The position numbers and the translations under genes were made by a program. Shown here in pieces: positions 1 through 9,566 of a stretch of 64,000 nucleotides of DNA (positions are counted from its first letter, which is position 1; each line of letters begins with the position of its first letter). This stretch comes from Thermoplasmatota archaeon. GTDB lineage: Archaea; Thermoplasmatota; JAKEGO01. Location of the stretch: NCBI GenBank assembly GCA_028279595.1, contig JANQNK010000008.1, positions 1 to 64,000 on the forward strand. The letters are read 5' to 3'. The notes under the pieces are model-generated. The model made no database searches, had not been told where the DNA came from, and saw only the letters and a program-made list of their open reading frames with translations.

Positions 1-320
1 GCCATTGCGAGGTCGATGTCCTTCACCATGAAGCTGTCCATCGCCATCCCGTCAAGGTCGACGATGTCGCCATTGGTGTCGATATCGAACTTGCCCGTGC
101 TGACAGGTGCTCCATCGACTATCAGCCATCCCTCGTAATGGTCATCACCTGGATCGGCCAGACCGTCGAAGTCCAGCATCAGTTCCACGTCCGTCATTTC
201 CATCGAGCTCTGGGCGTCGGAGGTTCCCGCGAAGACGAACAACTGCGCTACCAGCATCACCATGATCGCCGCGGCCGTCGCTCCCTTCACGGGCCTTCCG
301 TTTCCATCGGTCCTTTTCAT
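1..320 (-). CDS. secreted protein, C-terminus beyond window edge
   Basis: Reading down from an ATG at 318-320, the frame stays open to base 1, so only about 106 N-terminal residues are present. The start is preceded by GGAAGTGATGTT, a good archaeal ribosome site. Residues 1-12 are basic, residues 13-33 are a hydrophobic segment rich in Ala, Met and Val, and cleavage near GTSDAQS is plausible, so the protein is probably exported. The mature part contains HYEGWLIVDGAPVSTGKFD, a pattern I associate with extracytoplasmic domains related to the anti-sigma-factor outer domain; that family link is tentative. A TATA-like GTTAATAAAG lies near 398-408 on this strand. Confidence 0.75.
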   Translation of the reverse strand, partial: MKRTDGNGRPVKGATAAAIMVMLVAQLFVFAGTSDAQSSMEMTDVELMLDFDGLADPGDDHYEGWLIVDGAPVSTGKFDIDTNGDIVDLDGMAMDSFMVKDIDLAM

Positions 321-526
321 AACATCACTTCCTTTCAAGTGCGGTCCATTCGATGTCATCCCCGTTGGGATTCCATCACCAATGTTCCGATGAGGGTGAC
401 TTTATTAACCGATTTTTCAATTTCTGTTCCTGTTCTCACCCTAATCTCACCAGAATTCGGATTCAGGTATTTCGAGACAAATGTTATACCATAGGGAGTA
501 CTCCTACGAATGGACCGGAGACAGAT

Positions 527-808
527 ATGAGGCAGCTCCTATGGTACCTTCTCGCCGGGACGCGGGGAGGGTACAACAGGATAAAGATAATCGAGCAGAT
601 ATGCGAGAGGCCCTACAATGCGCATCAGCTCGCGGAGAACCTCGAATTGGACTACCGGACGGTACGCCACCATCTGGACGTACTCACGAAGAACAACGTC
701 CTGGTCCGACCGGAAGGCAAGTCCTACGGTTCCATGTACTTCCTGTCGGGAACGATGGAGCAGAACATGGAGACCTTCGACGATATCAAGAGCAAGGTGA
801 GGACGTGA
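527..808 (+). CDS. small winged-helix transcriptional regulator (ArsR/TrmB-like)
   Basis: This 93-residue protein is one winged-helix domain. Residues about 20-70 show the helix-turn-helix, with RPYNAHQLAENLELDYRTVR reading as turn and recognition helix and HHLDVLTKNNVLV as the following helix and wing. The frame is open further upstream, but that region (353-526) is AT-rich and reads as an intergenic promoter, so I start at the ATG at 527. It probably binds DNA as a dimer; no ligand-binding domain is present. The membrane protein at 876 follows on the same strand, and the two may be functionally linked. The target is unknown. Confidence 0.85.
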   Translation: MRQLLWYLLAGTRGGYNRIKIIEQICERPYNAHQLAENLELDYRTVRHHLDVLTKNNVLVRPEGKSYGSMYFLSGTMEQNMETFDDIKSKVRT

Positions 809-875
809 TTATGAAGAGATTATGGTATACACATAAATACGAATTCCAGCCAGATATTACATGGAGGTATCGCGC

Positions 876-1160
876 ATGGGTCTAGTTACGACCGTCACGA
901 TCGGCCTCGCCGTGATCGGTGCGATCATAGCCACGGGTCTTCTGATGCTCTACTTCCAGAGCTACAAGAGGGTCCGTGCTCCCTTCACCATGTCCCTGAT
1001 CTTCGTCGCCCTGTTCATGATGCTCCAGAACGTCCTGTTCGTCTATACCTTCATTACGAACATGGAGAGCCTCACGGACCTCGTCATGACCTACATGGTC
1101 GTGATAACGGCGTTCGGCGACTTCGCCCTCGCACTCCTGTTCCTGAACTCGAGGAAGTGA
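876..1160 (+). CDS. small three-helix membrane protein, function unknown
   Basis: The protein has 94 residues and three predicted membrane helices, at roughly 4-25, 36-57 and 68-90, with the basic loop SYKRVRAPF between the first two. An ATG at 861 is in frame, but GGAGGTAT (864-871) sits at ideal ribosome-site distance before the ATG at 876, so I use 876. No catalytic motif is visible. It follows the winged-helix gene by 67 bases; a TATA-like ACACATAAATAC near 830-841 may give it its own promoter. It could be a membrane partner or sensor for that regulator, which is inference from adjacency only. Confidence 0.75.
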   Translation: MGLVTTVTIGLAVIGAIIATGLLMLYFQSYKRVRAPFTMSLIFVALFMMLQNVLFVYTFITNMESLTDLVMTYMVVITAFGDFALALLFLNSRK

Positions 1161-1161
1161 A

Positions 1162-1554
1162 TCAGTCCGGTAGTTCGTACAACTCTATCTTCCTGCCCTC
1201 AGGGTCCAGTATCGACGCGAATGTACCCTGCTGGTAGACCTGTGGCTCCATCAGGATGACCACACCCTTCCCCCTCAGTTCCTCGACCAGGTCCTTTACG
1301 CCCTCGACCCGGAAATTGATCATGTAGCTCTCCTTGCTCGGGTCCATGTAATCGGTGTCCTCGGGCATCAGGGAGAATACGGAGTATGCGTCGACGCCCT
1401 TCTTGTCGTCCATGATCACAGTGGCATTGGTCTCGTCGAACTCGAGTCCGAGCATCTCCTCGTACCATTTCCTTGTTGCATCCGGGTCCTTCGACCTTAC
1501 GAAGACGCCGCCGATCCCTTTCACTTGTCCCATGTGGGGGTGGATGGGGTCCAT
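1162..1554 (-). CDS. VOC / glyoxalase-bleomycin-resistance fold protein
   Basis: This is a 130-residue single vicinal-oxygen-chelate protein. It shows the usual order of elements: GGVFVRSKDPDATRKWYEEM at the first strand and helix, then FRVEGVKDLVEELRGKGV, and ILDPEGRKIELYELP at the C-terminus. Family members bind a divalent metal and act on small electrophiles or antibiotics; the substrate here cannot be told. An internal ATG at 1533 gives a start (MGQVKGIGG) that fits the family N-terminus better than the one at 1554; neither has a convincing ribosome site. It converges with the small membrane protein, with one base between the stops. Confidence 0.85.
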   Translation of the reverse strand: MDPIHPHMGQVKGIGGVFVRSKDPDATRKWYEEMLGLEFDETNATVIMDDKKGVDAYSVFSLMPEDTDYMDPSKESYMINFRVEGVKDLVEELRGKGVVILMEPQVYQQGTFASILDPEGRKIELYELPD

Positions 1555-1642
1555 CGATATCTATGCTTCGCCTGAAGCAATGAGGGGGCCGGCCGTCAAA
1601 ATGTGATGACGACTGCGGGTGATGCGGCGGCCGTCCCCCCTC

Positions 1643-4600
1643 TCATTCATCGTGATCGGCTATGGATATCTCCGGCGAGATGTCCTCTGATGAGGTCACA
1701 GCGGCCGGTCCCGTCTCGGGAACTGGAGCCTCGGTGAAAGGGGGTGGCGGCGGCGCCTGGACGGGAAGGTACTCGTTACAGGCGTGGCAGTAGTGCCGTC
1801 CGTACTCGGGATAGTATATCGGCTCCCGTCCGCAGGTCGGGCACGTGATCGCAGGGGGAACGTACTCCGCGACCGGTCCCGGTGGAGAATCGGATGGCGG
1901 ACCCACAGTGCCTGTACCGGCTGCCATTTCCGCGCCCTTACCATTTCTCTTCCTGAGGGCTACCACGGTCAGAACGACCAGTACCAGTGCGAGCACACCG
2001 ATGATGGCCATGAACGATATGCCGGAATCCTTGCTGTCCGATCTCACAGATGGCTCCTCGATGACGGTCACCGTTTCCGACACTTGTTCGGACCAGAGCC
2101 CGTTCTGCGCCTGGACGCGGAAATGGATGATGTGCGTCCCCACGGACAGCCTGTCCGCCTTGCAGTGGACGGTCTCGGCCTCGCCGAGGACCCCGAAGTC
2201 ACCGGAACTCCACTCGTATGCGACTATGACGCCGTTCTCGCCGTCCCCGCGGAACGTGAATGTCCCGAAGTCGATCGTTGTCTCCTCGGGTGAGACGGAC
2301 TCGAGGACGGCGACCGGCACCCTGTTGTCCACATGGACGGTCACAGAGTCTAGTTGCGAGATCAGTCCTTCGTCGTCGATGGCCCTGGCATAGAATGTGT
2401 AATATCCCTTCTCCAGTCCGGCAAGGGCGATGTTGGCGGACCATGTCTCAGTCCCACTGGCGACCGTCGGGAACGCGAAACCGCCCTGCTCCGAGGATAT
2501 CTCGATCCGGTCCAGGGTGTTCTCGGGATCTGATGCCGTTCCGGTCATCTCGATGGCGTTAGCGAACGGACCGTCGCCGCTGTAGGGTAGCGAGATCGAG
2601 ATGGAGGGCCTGCGGAGGTCGGTGTTGTTGATGAACAGGTCGATGTACTCCGTCTCCGTGCCTCCCTCGTCGTCGACCGCCCTGACGGCGATGGTTATCA
2701 CTCCATCGGTATGTGCCGTTGTGTTCCAGAGGTAGCTCCAGTCGGACCAGTCGCCGTAGTCGTCGGTGCATTGCTCCCATGTTTCCCCGCCGATCCGTAT
2801 GGTGACGTCCTCCACGATTCCATCCACGTCCTCCGCGGTCCCGACGATCTCGATCAAGCCCTCGACGTTCTGTCCGTAGATCAGGTTCGTGAACTCGACG
2901 TCGGGCTCCTCGTTCGGGACGATCTGGATCACTTCCAGCCTGTAGTCCGTGTAGTTGACGAACGGGTCGTTGACACCGTCGTCGATGATGGCGTAAAGGT
3001 AGTATTTCCCTTCGGGGACGTCGGTCACGTCCCAGTCATATTCGTCAACGCCGTCCTCGCCGATCCCGGATACGATCTCCGCCTCCTCGGTCTCGTTTCC
3101 GTCACCGTACTCGGTGTTCGTGTCCCTGTAGAATGATATCGTGGCATTGTCGTCAGGGTCGTGGTCGGACCATTCGATCGTGAAGATGTTATCATCCTCG
3201 AGGTCGATCTCGTCCTTCCCGTCCATCAGCACGGTGAATCCGAGGGTGGGTGTTACGTTAACGATCGAGACGTTGAGCTCCCATATCCTGGACGCCTGAC
3301 CCCGTGCGTCGGTCGCCCTGACGTGGACCCGGTGGAATCCGAGACCGTACTGGCGCGTCCTCCAGTGAGCCTCGAAGGACCAGTTGTTCCAGGCAACCTT
3401 GGTCATCTGGAGCTCCAGGACCTCGTCGAGCTCGGGGTCGTCGATGGAACACTCGATGGTGTCGATCTCGTCGTCCTCGTCGATGACGTATCCGGCAATG
3501 GTCACATTGCCGCGCACATCCTCCTTCTCGCCCGGATCCGTGTAGGTCACCAGGGGCCTGAAGTTCTCGTTCTCGATCGTGATGTTGATGTAGGAGGTGT
3601 TGGAGAAATCACCGTTCGAGCTCGCTGACTTGGCGTGGACCGTGTAGTTCCCGTCCTCGTACTCCGAGGAGTTCCACGGGAACTCCCATTCGGCGTATGG
3701 ATCGCCCGAACTGGTATCATCGGCGTCCATCCAGTCGCCGGAGACAGGGTCCTCTCCGACGGGCATTATGGCTATCCTGACACCGTCGATCTCGTCGGTC
3801 CAGTCCTCGTCCTCGGCAGTACCCCTCATGGTATGGTGGCCCGATATCTCGTCACCGTCCTCGGGCCTCTCGACGTCGATCACCGGCAGGTCCTGGTAGA
3901 TGACGATGGCGTCGTGCACGTCGACCTCCGACCATTCATCGCCGTCATTGGCCCGTGCGTGGATCGTGTAGTTGCCCTCCTCCTCCTCGGAGGCGTTCCA
4001 GTCTATCCTCCATTGGTCCCAGTCCCCGTCATCGGATGTGTCCTCGGCCTCGACCCAATCTCCCGGACCGGGGGTCTGGCCCTCCTCCATGATGGCGACC
4101 TCGACGGTCGTGACGTTGTCCCTGGAATCGGGGTCGCTCGCCCGGCCTCGGACCCTTATGTCCTCGTCGACCACTTCACCGTCGTCGGGGTTCGTGATCC
4201 TGACGTCGGGCCTCTCGTTCAGGTAGAGCTCGATGATCTCCGTGAGCGGACCGGCCATGTCGACGCTCACGGTCTCTTCTGTGTCGCCGACAGCGACCGT
4301 GATATCAGTGACGTTCTGGGTCGCGCTGTCGCTTCCGTTGTAGATACGGTCGGTCACGAGTACTGGTTCGATCCATCCGGACGAGTTGGTCCGATCGTCA
4401 CTGCCTCCCCATCTGGTTGTGGAATATACGGCCTGGCCTTCGTCCTCGATGAGGACGTGGGCTCCGTCCACGGGATCGTCATACTGGTCGATCGCACCGA
4501 CGTGAAGGTGGTTCCTTACGATGACACGCGCAGGCGATGTGCAATCGACGTCGCTGGCTCCGAAGGTGGCGTTGATCGTGATGATCGTGCTCGTCGAGGT

Positions 4601-7600
4601 CGCGATCAGGTCGTCCCCGTTGAGGCTGTCGATGACCGTGTCCTCGACGACCATGCGACCGCTGGAAAGAGAGATCCCGTCGTCGTTCCCGTCGAGGCCG
4701 CAATCCAGGATGGATACCTTCCTCGAGTTTCCTCCCGCGGAGATGCCCTCTGCCACGGAGTCATCGATGTCGCACTCCTCGATCTCCACCTGGACGGTGT
4801 CGTAGAGGTAGACGCCGATGTCGTTGAAGGTGATCTCGCTCCGTAGGAACTTCAGGTCCGAGGACCCTATGGCCCGAAGGCCGTGGACGTCGTTGGAACC
4901 GAGCACGCAGTCCTTGATCGTGACCTGCTCGGAGTCGAGGATCGACACGCCGATGTCATTGTCCTCGGTCTGGACACTGGATATTACCACTCCGTCCGAG
5001 ACCTCCACGTGAATGCCTCTGCTGCAGTCGTCCACCTCGACGTCCCTGATCACGGTGTCGGACGTGTCGTTGATCCATATTCCCGAATCCGAGGGGCTGT
5101 GTCCCGAGTCCGTGATCCTGAAACCATCGATGGTGACGAGGGTCGATCTGACAGTGAACACCGTCCCGGAGCCGCCTCCGTCGACGATCGATGCATCCGT
5201 CCCGTTCCCGATGATCCACAGCTGTTCGATGTCCACCACGGGGTTCTCGTGATAGTTCCCATCGAAGACCCGGATGGAGAACTCCTCCGATGAGTTGTCG
5301 ACGGCCCTCTGTATCGTATCGTATGGATTGGTGACGGTCCCGTTCATCAGCGGGTCACCGGCATTGTCGTCGTCGACGTACAGGACCGTGAGGTTCCTGA
5401 CGATCGGCCACCTGTCCTCGGCGTCCTCGTGGCCGTCGATCGGGTACGGAGTGTCCCCGATCCCATCATCGTCGTCGTCGAAGCCCTCGTAATCGGACCA
5501 GATGTTCCCGCTGCTGGAGTTGTCGTCCCAGTAGTTGTTGTCGGCGTTGTCGAAGCCCTGCGATGAGTGGTTCCCGTTCGATGTGAACGTGTTCCCGTAG
5601 ATGTTGTTGTACTCGCTGACAGACCACTGGTTCTCAGTGTGGATGTACAGACCGTAGCCGTCATTGTTCGATATCTGATTGCCGGTGATGTTGTTCCGGC
5701 TGCTCGTGAACAGTGTGATGCCGGTCTGGCCATTGTCCATGACGGTATTCCCGGTGACATTGACGTAGTCGGCGTTCTGGACCATTACTCCGTGCTCGGT
5801 GTTGTTGTGGATCAGGTTGTTCTCGATAACAGCGTTCCCGTCCGACCAGATCGTGATCCCGCTGGACGTCCCGTCGGCGATGACATTGTCCCAGACCCTG
5901 CCCTGGAATATTCCGAGCTTGAGAACGGCGAAGATGTGGTTGCTGCCGCTCAGGTCGCAATCCGATATGAATATCCCGTTCTCCGAAAATAATCCACCGA
6001 GTGCCGATATCGCACCGAAACCGTTGCCGTGGCTCGTGACGTTGTCTATGCGGGCGCCGTCGACGAAGGAGGCGTCGAGGCCGAAGTTCGTGTTCGACCA
6101 GAACTGGCAGTCGGAAACGTCGACGTCGAGGCCCGATGACAGGAGGATGCCGCTCTGGGCCGAATTACTGGCGTTGATACGCTCGAAGGACAGGTGCTCG
6201 TCCATCATCGACTGGATCCCGGACCCACCCAGGGTGTCAGTGACATCGATGTCGACGAAGGTCAGGTTCTCGGAGGCTATGATGTTGATCCCAGTACCCC
6301 ATGGGCCGTTCAGGTCGAGATCGCTCACAGTGATGTTGTCCGACACGGCAATGGTGATGGGCTGGAAGGTGTCCTCGTATGTCATGGAGGATATGTCCCC
6401 CTGCGAGCAGTTGATGAGGATGATCTGGCCATAGCCGGAGGGTACCGTACCCAGACTGGACTCATTCACGAAGAGACCGAGGGGACGGCGGTTCACCGTG
6501 ACGTCGCTGATGTCGTGGGAGGTCCACGATGCAAGGTTCCCGTAGTAGTCACCGACTATCGAGACACCGGCTCCGGTGATCGTGACGTTCTCGATGATCG
6601 AACCCATCGAACCCCCGATGTTCAATCCGCCCTCGTGGAAGTTCCTGTAGATCGGGATGCAGTCCCAGAGCTCGACGTTCCTGACCGTCGAACTTGCTCC
6701 GGCCAGGTCAATGCCCGTGGTGTTCGATATCGTACAGTTCTCGATGGTGACGTTCGTTGGCCTCCAGAGACGTATCCCGGCGATCCGATGCTTCCTGACC
6801 GCGTCGAGCTGACCGGATATCGTACAGTTGTCGATGGTCACGTTGTTTGTGGGATATCCCACGATGATGCCCATCTTGTTGGACTCGAGGGTGCAGTTGG
6901 TGATCCTGACGTTCTCGCCCCAAGCTCCGAGACCGATGCCCACCGAGCTGTTCGATACCAGGGTGTCCTTGATCAGCGCATTGATCGGGGCGGAGACCGA
7001 GAGGCCCTCGCCCGCGTCAAGTTCGCTTCCGCTGATGGTCAGGTTGTCGCCGTAGGAACAATATATCCCGGCTCCTTTCGATCTGAGGCCCGAAACCGTC
7101 GCATTGTCCGTCCACAGGAGCGAGAGACCGGCGCCCTCCTTGAGCGTATAGTCCTTTATTTCGACCCATGAACAGTTGGCGATGATGAGCTGGGCCACGT
7201 CCGAGGGTATCGCAGGATCGGTCTCGTTCTTGATGAATATGATCGGGTCGCCGTCGACCAGGTTGTCGTCGTAGATAGTGTGGCTGATCGTCTCGTTCTT
7301 GATGTAGCTTGAGAGTCCGATACCGCCGGCGACGAAGGTGTTCTCCTTCATGGTCACATTGTATCCCCGACCGATCGATATGTATCCCCTCGGCTCCTTG
7401 AACTCGTTCTTCATTATCCAGGCCCTCTCGATGTTGGTCATACCGACCCCGCCGCCGTTGAACCGGTTCTTCCAGATGGTGAGCCTCCGGCACTCCACAC
7501 CCATCCCGATACTTGAATTGGCATCCTTGAACCGGTTGTATGCTATGAATATCCCGCTGGCCCTGTCATAAGCGATGGTGGACCTATGGAAATTGTTGCT

Positions 7601-8113
7601 GATGACCCTGGCGTCACCGGTCCCGTCACTGTAGAGGCCGGTCCGCCAGAAGGTGTTGTTGTCGAGGTCGTAGCCACCGGCGAAGTGAACGAAGATGGAT
7701 CCCGTGTGGAACGTGCAGTTGTCTATCCTGTTGCTGCCCATCAGCCTCGGCATCATCGGACCGACGTGCCCGTCGATCCTTCCCATCGTCACGTTCATGC
7801 GTGAGAAGCGTCCGTCCGACACGAAGTCTATCGCGAATCCCTCGTAAACACAGTGTATACGGGACTTGTGGGACCCGTTCCCGATAACTGACACGGATTT
7901 CGTGTGGTTCAGGTTCTCGACGTACACGCCGTCGTAGACGCGTATCAGATCGTCCTCCTCGGCATCGTCCATTGCCTCCTGTATGCTGTCATGGGTGGCC
8001 CACCATCCCGAGTCGTCATCGACGACGTGGGTGACGGCGGAGACCGTCTGTCCGATCACAACGATCGCAAGCAATGCCAGGCAGATCGTCATCAACATTA
8101 TGCTAGCCTTCAA
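1643..8113 (-). CDS. giant surface protein: parallel beta-helix, Ig-like repeats, membrane anchor, cytoplasmic zinc ribbon
   Basis: About 2156 residues. The frame is open to 8263, but that would overlap the TetR gene and lack a signal peptide. A TTG at 8113, preceded by AGAGGGGGAATCGA, gives MKASIMLMTICLALLAIVVI, a clear signal sequence, so I start there. Residues about 27-904 and 904-1190 are two right-handed beta-helix (NosD/DUF1565-like) blocks; the first ends in an acidic cap with WSDYEGFDDDDDGIGDTPY. Residues about 1298-2020 hold seven Ig/cadherin-like repeats. A membrane helix follows at 2024-2050, then a Pro-rich tail with the zinc ribbon CPTCG-x10-YCHAC. The same ribbon type begins the proteins at 9566 and 10718. 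The ligand is unknown; an adhesin or surface-binding role is inferred. Confidence 0.85.
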   Translation of the reverse strand: MKASIMLMTICLALLAIVVIGQTVSAVTHVVDDDSGWWATHDSIQEAMDDAEEDDLIRVYDGVYVENLNHTKSVSVIGNGSHKSRIHCVYEGFAIDFVSDGRFSRMNVTMGRIDGHVGPMMPRLMGSNRIDNCTFHTGSIFVHFAGGYDLDNNTFWRTGLYSDGTGDARVISNNFHRSTIAYDRASGIFIAYNRFKDANSSIGMGVECRRLTIWKNRFNGGGVGMTNIERAWIMKNEFKEPRGYISIGRGYNVTMKENTFVAGGIGLSSYIKNETISHTIYDDNLVDGDPIIFIKNETDPAIPSDVAQLIIANCSWVEIKDYTLKEGAGLSLLWTDNATVSGLRSKGAGIYCSYGDNLTISGSELDAGEGLSVSAPINALIKDTLVSNSSVGIGLGAWGENVRITNCTLESNKMGIIVGYPTNNVTIDNCTISGQLDAVRKHRIAGIRLWRPTNVTIENCTISNTTGIDLAGASSTVRNVELWDCIPIYRNFHEGGLNIGGSMGSIIENVTITGAGVSIVGDYYGNLASWTSHDISDVTVNRRPLGLFVNESSLGTVPSGYGQIILINCSQGDISSMTYEDTFQPITIAVSDNITVSDLDLNGPWGTGINIIASENLTFVDIDVTDTLGGSGIQSMMDEHLSFERINASNSAQSGILLSSGLDVDVSDCQFWSNTNFGLDASFVDGARIDNVTSHGNGFGAISALGGLFSENGIFISDCDLSGSNHIFAVLKLGIFQGRVWDNVIADGTSSGITIWSDGNAVIENNLIHNNTEHGVMVQNADYVNVTGNTVMDNGQTGITLFTSSRNNITGNQISNNDGYGLYIHTENQWSVSEYNNIYGNTFTSNGNHSSQGFDNADNNYWDDNSSSGNIWSDYEGFDDDDDGIGDTPYPIDGHEDAEDRWPIVRNLTVLYVDDDNAGDPLMNGTVTNPYDTIQRAVDNSSEEFSIRVFDGNYHENPVVDIEQLWIIGNGTDASIVDGGGSGTVFTVRSTLVTIDGFRITDSGHSPSDSGIWINDTSDTVIRDVEVDDCSRGIHVEVSDGVVISSVQTEDNDIGVSILDSEQVTIKDCVLGSNDVHGLRAIGSSDLKFLRSEITFNDIGVYLYDTVQVEIEECDIDDSVAEGISAGGNSRKVSILDCGLDGNDDGISLSSGRMVVEDTVIDSLNGDDLIATSTSTIITINATFGASDVDCTSPARVIVRNHLHVGAIDQYDDPVDGAHVLIEDEGQAVYSTTRWGGSDDRTNSSGWIEPVLVTDRIYNGSDSATQNVTDITVAVGDTEETVSVDMAGPLTEIIELYLNERPDVRITNPDDGEVVDEDIRVRGRASDPDSRDNVTTVEVAIMEEGQTPGPGDWVEAEDTSDDGDWDQWRIDWNASEEEEGNYTIHARANDGDEWSEVDVHDAIVIYQDLPVIDVERPEDGDEISGHHTMRGTAEDEDWTDEIDGVRIAIMPVGEDPVSGDWMDADDTSSGDPYAEWEFPWNSSEYEDGNYTVHAKSASSNGDFSNTSYINITIENENFRPLVTYTDPGEKEDVRGNVTIAGYVIDEDDEIDTIECSIDDPELDEVLELQMTKVAWNNWSFEAHWRTRQYGLGFHRVHVRATDARGQASRIWELNVSIVNVTPTLGFTVLMDGKDEIDLEDDNIFTIEWSDHDPDDNATISFYRDTNTEYGDGNETEEAEIVSGIGEDGVDEYDWDVTDVPEGKYYLYAIIDDGVNDPFVNYTDYRLEVIQIVPNEEPDVEFTNLIYGQNVEGLIEIVGTAEDVDGIVEDVTIRIGGETWEQCTDDYGDWSDWSYLWNTTAHTDGVITIAVRAVDDEGGTETEYIDLFINNTDLRRPSISISLPYSGDGPFANAIEMTGTASDPENTLDRIEISSEQGGFAFPTVASGTETWSANIALAGLEKGYYTFYARAIDDEGLISQLDSVTVHVDNRVPVAVLESVSPEETTIDFGTFTFRGDGENGVIVAYEWSSGDFGVLGEAETVHCKADRLSVGTHIIHFRVQAQNGLWSEQVSETVTVIEEPSVRSDSKDSGISFMAIIGVLALVLVVLTVVALRKRNGKGAEMAAGTGTVGPPSDSPPGPVAEYVPPAITCPTCGREPIYYPEYGRHYCHACNEYLPVQAPPPPPFTEAPVPETGPAAVTSSEDISPEISIADHDE

Positions 8114-8183
8114 TCTCGATTCCCCCTCTGTTCGATCCACGACATCGGGTTCTCCACAAATGACGCTGAAAACAAGTGCGGAA

Positions 8184-8840
8184 TCAATCCGCATCACCTC
8201 TCCCGTCGTCCTCGAGGACCACTCCCTGGACGAGGCATTCCCGCAGGCCGCCCTCCTCGACACCCAGTATCCTCTCCAGAAGCTGACAGTTCAGCCTGAC
8301 GTAGTCCTTCCCAGGGTCGGAAAGGTCGTAGCCCCTGAGCTTCTCCCGGGGAGTGAAAAAGGTGGTTCCGAGAACGGACAGGGCTGCCGCGAATGTGTCC
8401 GGTACATCGAAAACGCCCTCCGAGACCCCCTGGTCTATGATCGTCATGAAGTTGGGTACGAACATCTGCGCCAGACCGTCGTCGAAGCGGGCGTGCAGTA
8501 GGACGTTGCCGTCGGCGTAGAGGCAGCTCCAGAGCTCCTTCTTCTCGAAGGCGATCTCCCAGAAGTACTGGAATATCCTGTTGAGCTTGACGATAGCGGA
8601 CATGTCCTCGTCCCCGGCGATCCCCTCCACCCTCCGGGATATCTCGTCCAGGTTCGCCGCGACGATCTCGTCGATCAAGTCGTTCTTCGATTCGAAATGG
8701 TAGAAGAACGTACCCTTCGCGACACCCATCTTGTTAGTGATGCTCTCGACGCTCATCCCATCGAAACCCTGTTCGATGAGAAGCTCCTCGGCGGTCGATA
8801 TCAACCTCGACCGTGTCAGTGCTTTCCTGTCGGTCGACAC
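8184..8840 (-). CDS. TetR/AcrR family transcriptional regulator
   Basis: About 218 residues. Residues 5-55 form the TetR HTH: LISTAEELLIEQGFDGMSVE, then ITNKMGVAKGTFFYHFESKN, the family signature with the recognition helix at KGTFFYHF. The rest is a helical ligand-binding and dimerisation domain. An in-frame ATG at 8945 lies upstream of the TATA box and operator, so it cannot be used; the GTG at 8840, preceded by GTAGAGGGGAACGAT, is the likely start. The 17-base palindrome at 8858-8874 covers the expected transcription start, so autorepression is very likely. The giant surface-protein gene begins 70 bases downstream and may be co-transcribed. The inducer is unknown. Confidence 0.9.
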   Translation of the reverse strand: MSTDRKALTRSRLISTAEELLIEQGFDGMSVESITNKMGVAKGTFFYHFESKNDLIDEIVAANLDEISRRVEGIAGDEDMSAIVKLNRIFQYFWEIAFEKKELWSCLYADGNVLLHARFDDGLAQMFVPNFMTIIDQGVSEGVFDVPDTFAAALSVLGTTFFTPREKLRGYDLSDPGKDYVRLNCQLLERILGVEEGGLRECLVQGVVLEDDGRGDAD

Positions 8841-8857
8841 ATCGTTCCCCTCTACCG

Positions 8858-8874
8858 ACTGACCGTCGGTCAGT
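8858..8874. promoter_or_regulatory. TetR operator palindrome
   Basis: ACTGACCGTCGGTCAGT has perfect 8-base arms around one central base. It lies 22-26 bases downstream of the TATA box at 8893-8900, over the expected transcription start, and just ahead of the TetR start codon. Confidence 0.8.
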
Positions 8875-8892
8875 ATTTCCGGCGTTTCAAGA

Positions 8893-8900
8893 TATTTAAG
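8893..8900 (-). promoter_or_regulatory. TATA box of the TetR gene
   Basis: On the minus strand this reads CTTAAATA within AAAATACTTAAATATC, a good archaeal TATA element. The predicted start of transcription, about 25 bases on, falls inside the operator at 8858-8874. Confidence 0.65.
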
Positions 8901-8960
8901 TATTTTGGTAACTACGGTACGGTTTTCGGCAGAATCGGTCTCCACCGATATCTAAGGATC

Positions 8961-9566
8961 CTACCGCTGATACGGCCCTCCGACAGGCCCCTGCTCCTGA
9001 TATCGCATCATGGATTCCCGCTTGATCCGGTTCAATGCCTTGATGTGACCGATCCCGGCCGGTATCATCAGGATCGCTGCGAATATCGGGATCACATTCC
9101 CACCGAAATAGTATGAGTCATCGTCATCGTCACCCCAATCACCTTCGTCCGAGGCCTCGTCGAGCTCCCCGATGTTCACAAAGAACAACCCGGTGATTAT
9201 CAGGATCAATACGGCGATGAGCGGTACCGCCGCACCAGCCCATGCGAACTCCATCCCGAAACCGAGACGGTAGAGTATGATGCCGAAAAGACCGATCACG
9301 GACAGAAGGACGGACAGGAGGAACAGCGTTCCGATCTGCTCCAGATTGTCTGCCATGTCATCGATCTCCTTCGGAGAGAACCCCGAAGCGCTGGCGATGA
9401 TCGTCGCGTCATTGGAATAGTTCGTGTAATCGGGGTCGTAGTCGAAGTACGGGCTCGTCTCCCCATCGACGGTGTAGGCCACCCACGGCAGGAGCGGCAT
9501 CGTGACGCTTCCTATGACGCTGAGTATGACCAGGAGGTACGCATTCCTCGTGAGCGGGTCGCGCAT
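8961..9566 (-). CDS. four-helix membrane protein, homologue of the C-terminal half of the 10718 protein
   Basis: 201 residues with membrane helices near 10-32, 77-100, 106-130 and 152-175. An acidic external loop follows helix 1 (YFDYDPDYTNYSNDATI) and another precedes the last helix (DEGDWGDDDDDSYYFGG). It aligns with residues about 300-503 of the protein at 10718-12229: PLLPWVAYT matches PLVPWLTYE, and FGGNVIPIFA matches FGGNIVPFAV. Its ATG overlaps the stop of the upstream gene (TGATG at 9564-9568), so translation is probably coupled. Function unknown. Confidence 0.85.
   Translation of the reverse strand: MRDPLTRNAYLLVILSVIGSVTMPLLPWVAYTVDGETSPYFDYDPDYTNYSNDATIIASASGFSPKEIDDMADNLEQIGTLFLLSVLLSVIGLFGIILYRLGFGMEFAWAGAAVPLIAVLILIITGLFFVNIGELDEASDEGDWGDDDDDSYYFGGNVIPIFAAILMIPAGIGHIKALNRIKRESMMRYQEQGPVGGPYQR

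Noticed and set aside
3635-4846. Long open frame on the plus strand (about 400 codons), and similar ones at 6194-7171, 15225-15812 and 20123-21220
   Set aside because: They lie opposite recognised genes, have low-complexity compositions rich in Asp, Val, Arg and Gly, and match no family; they are antisense shadows of GC-rich coding sequence.
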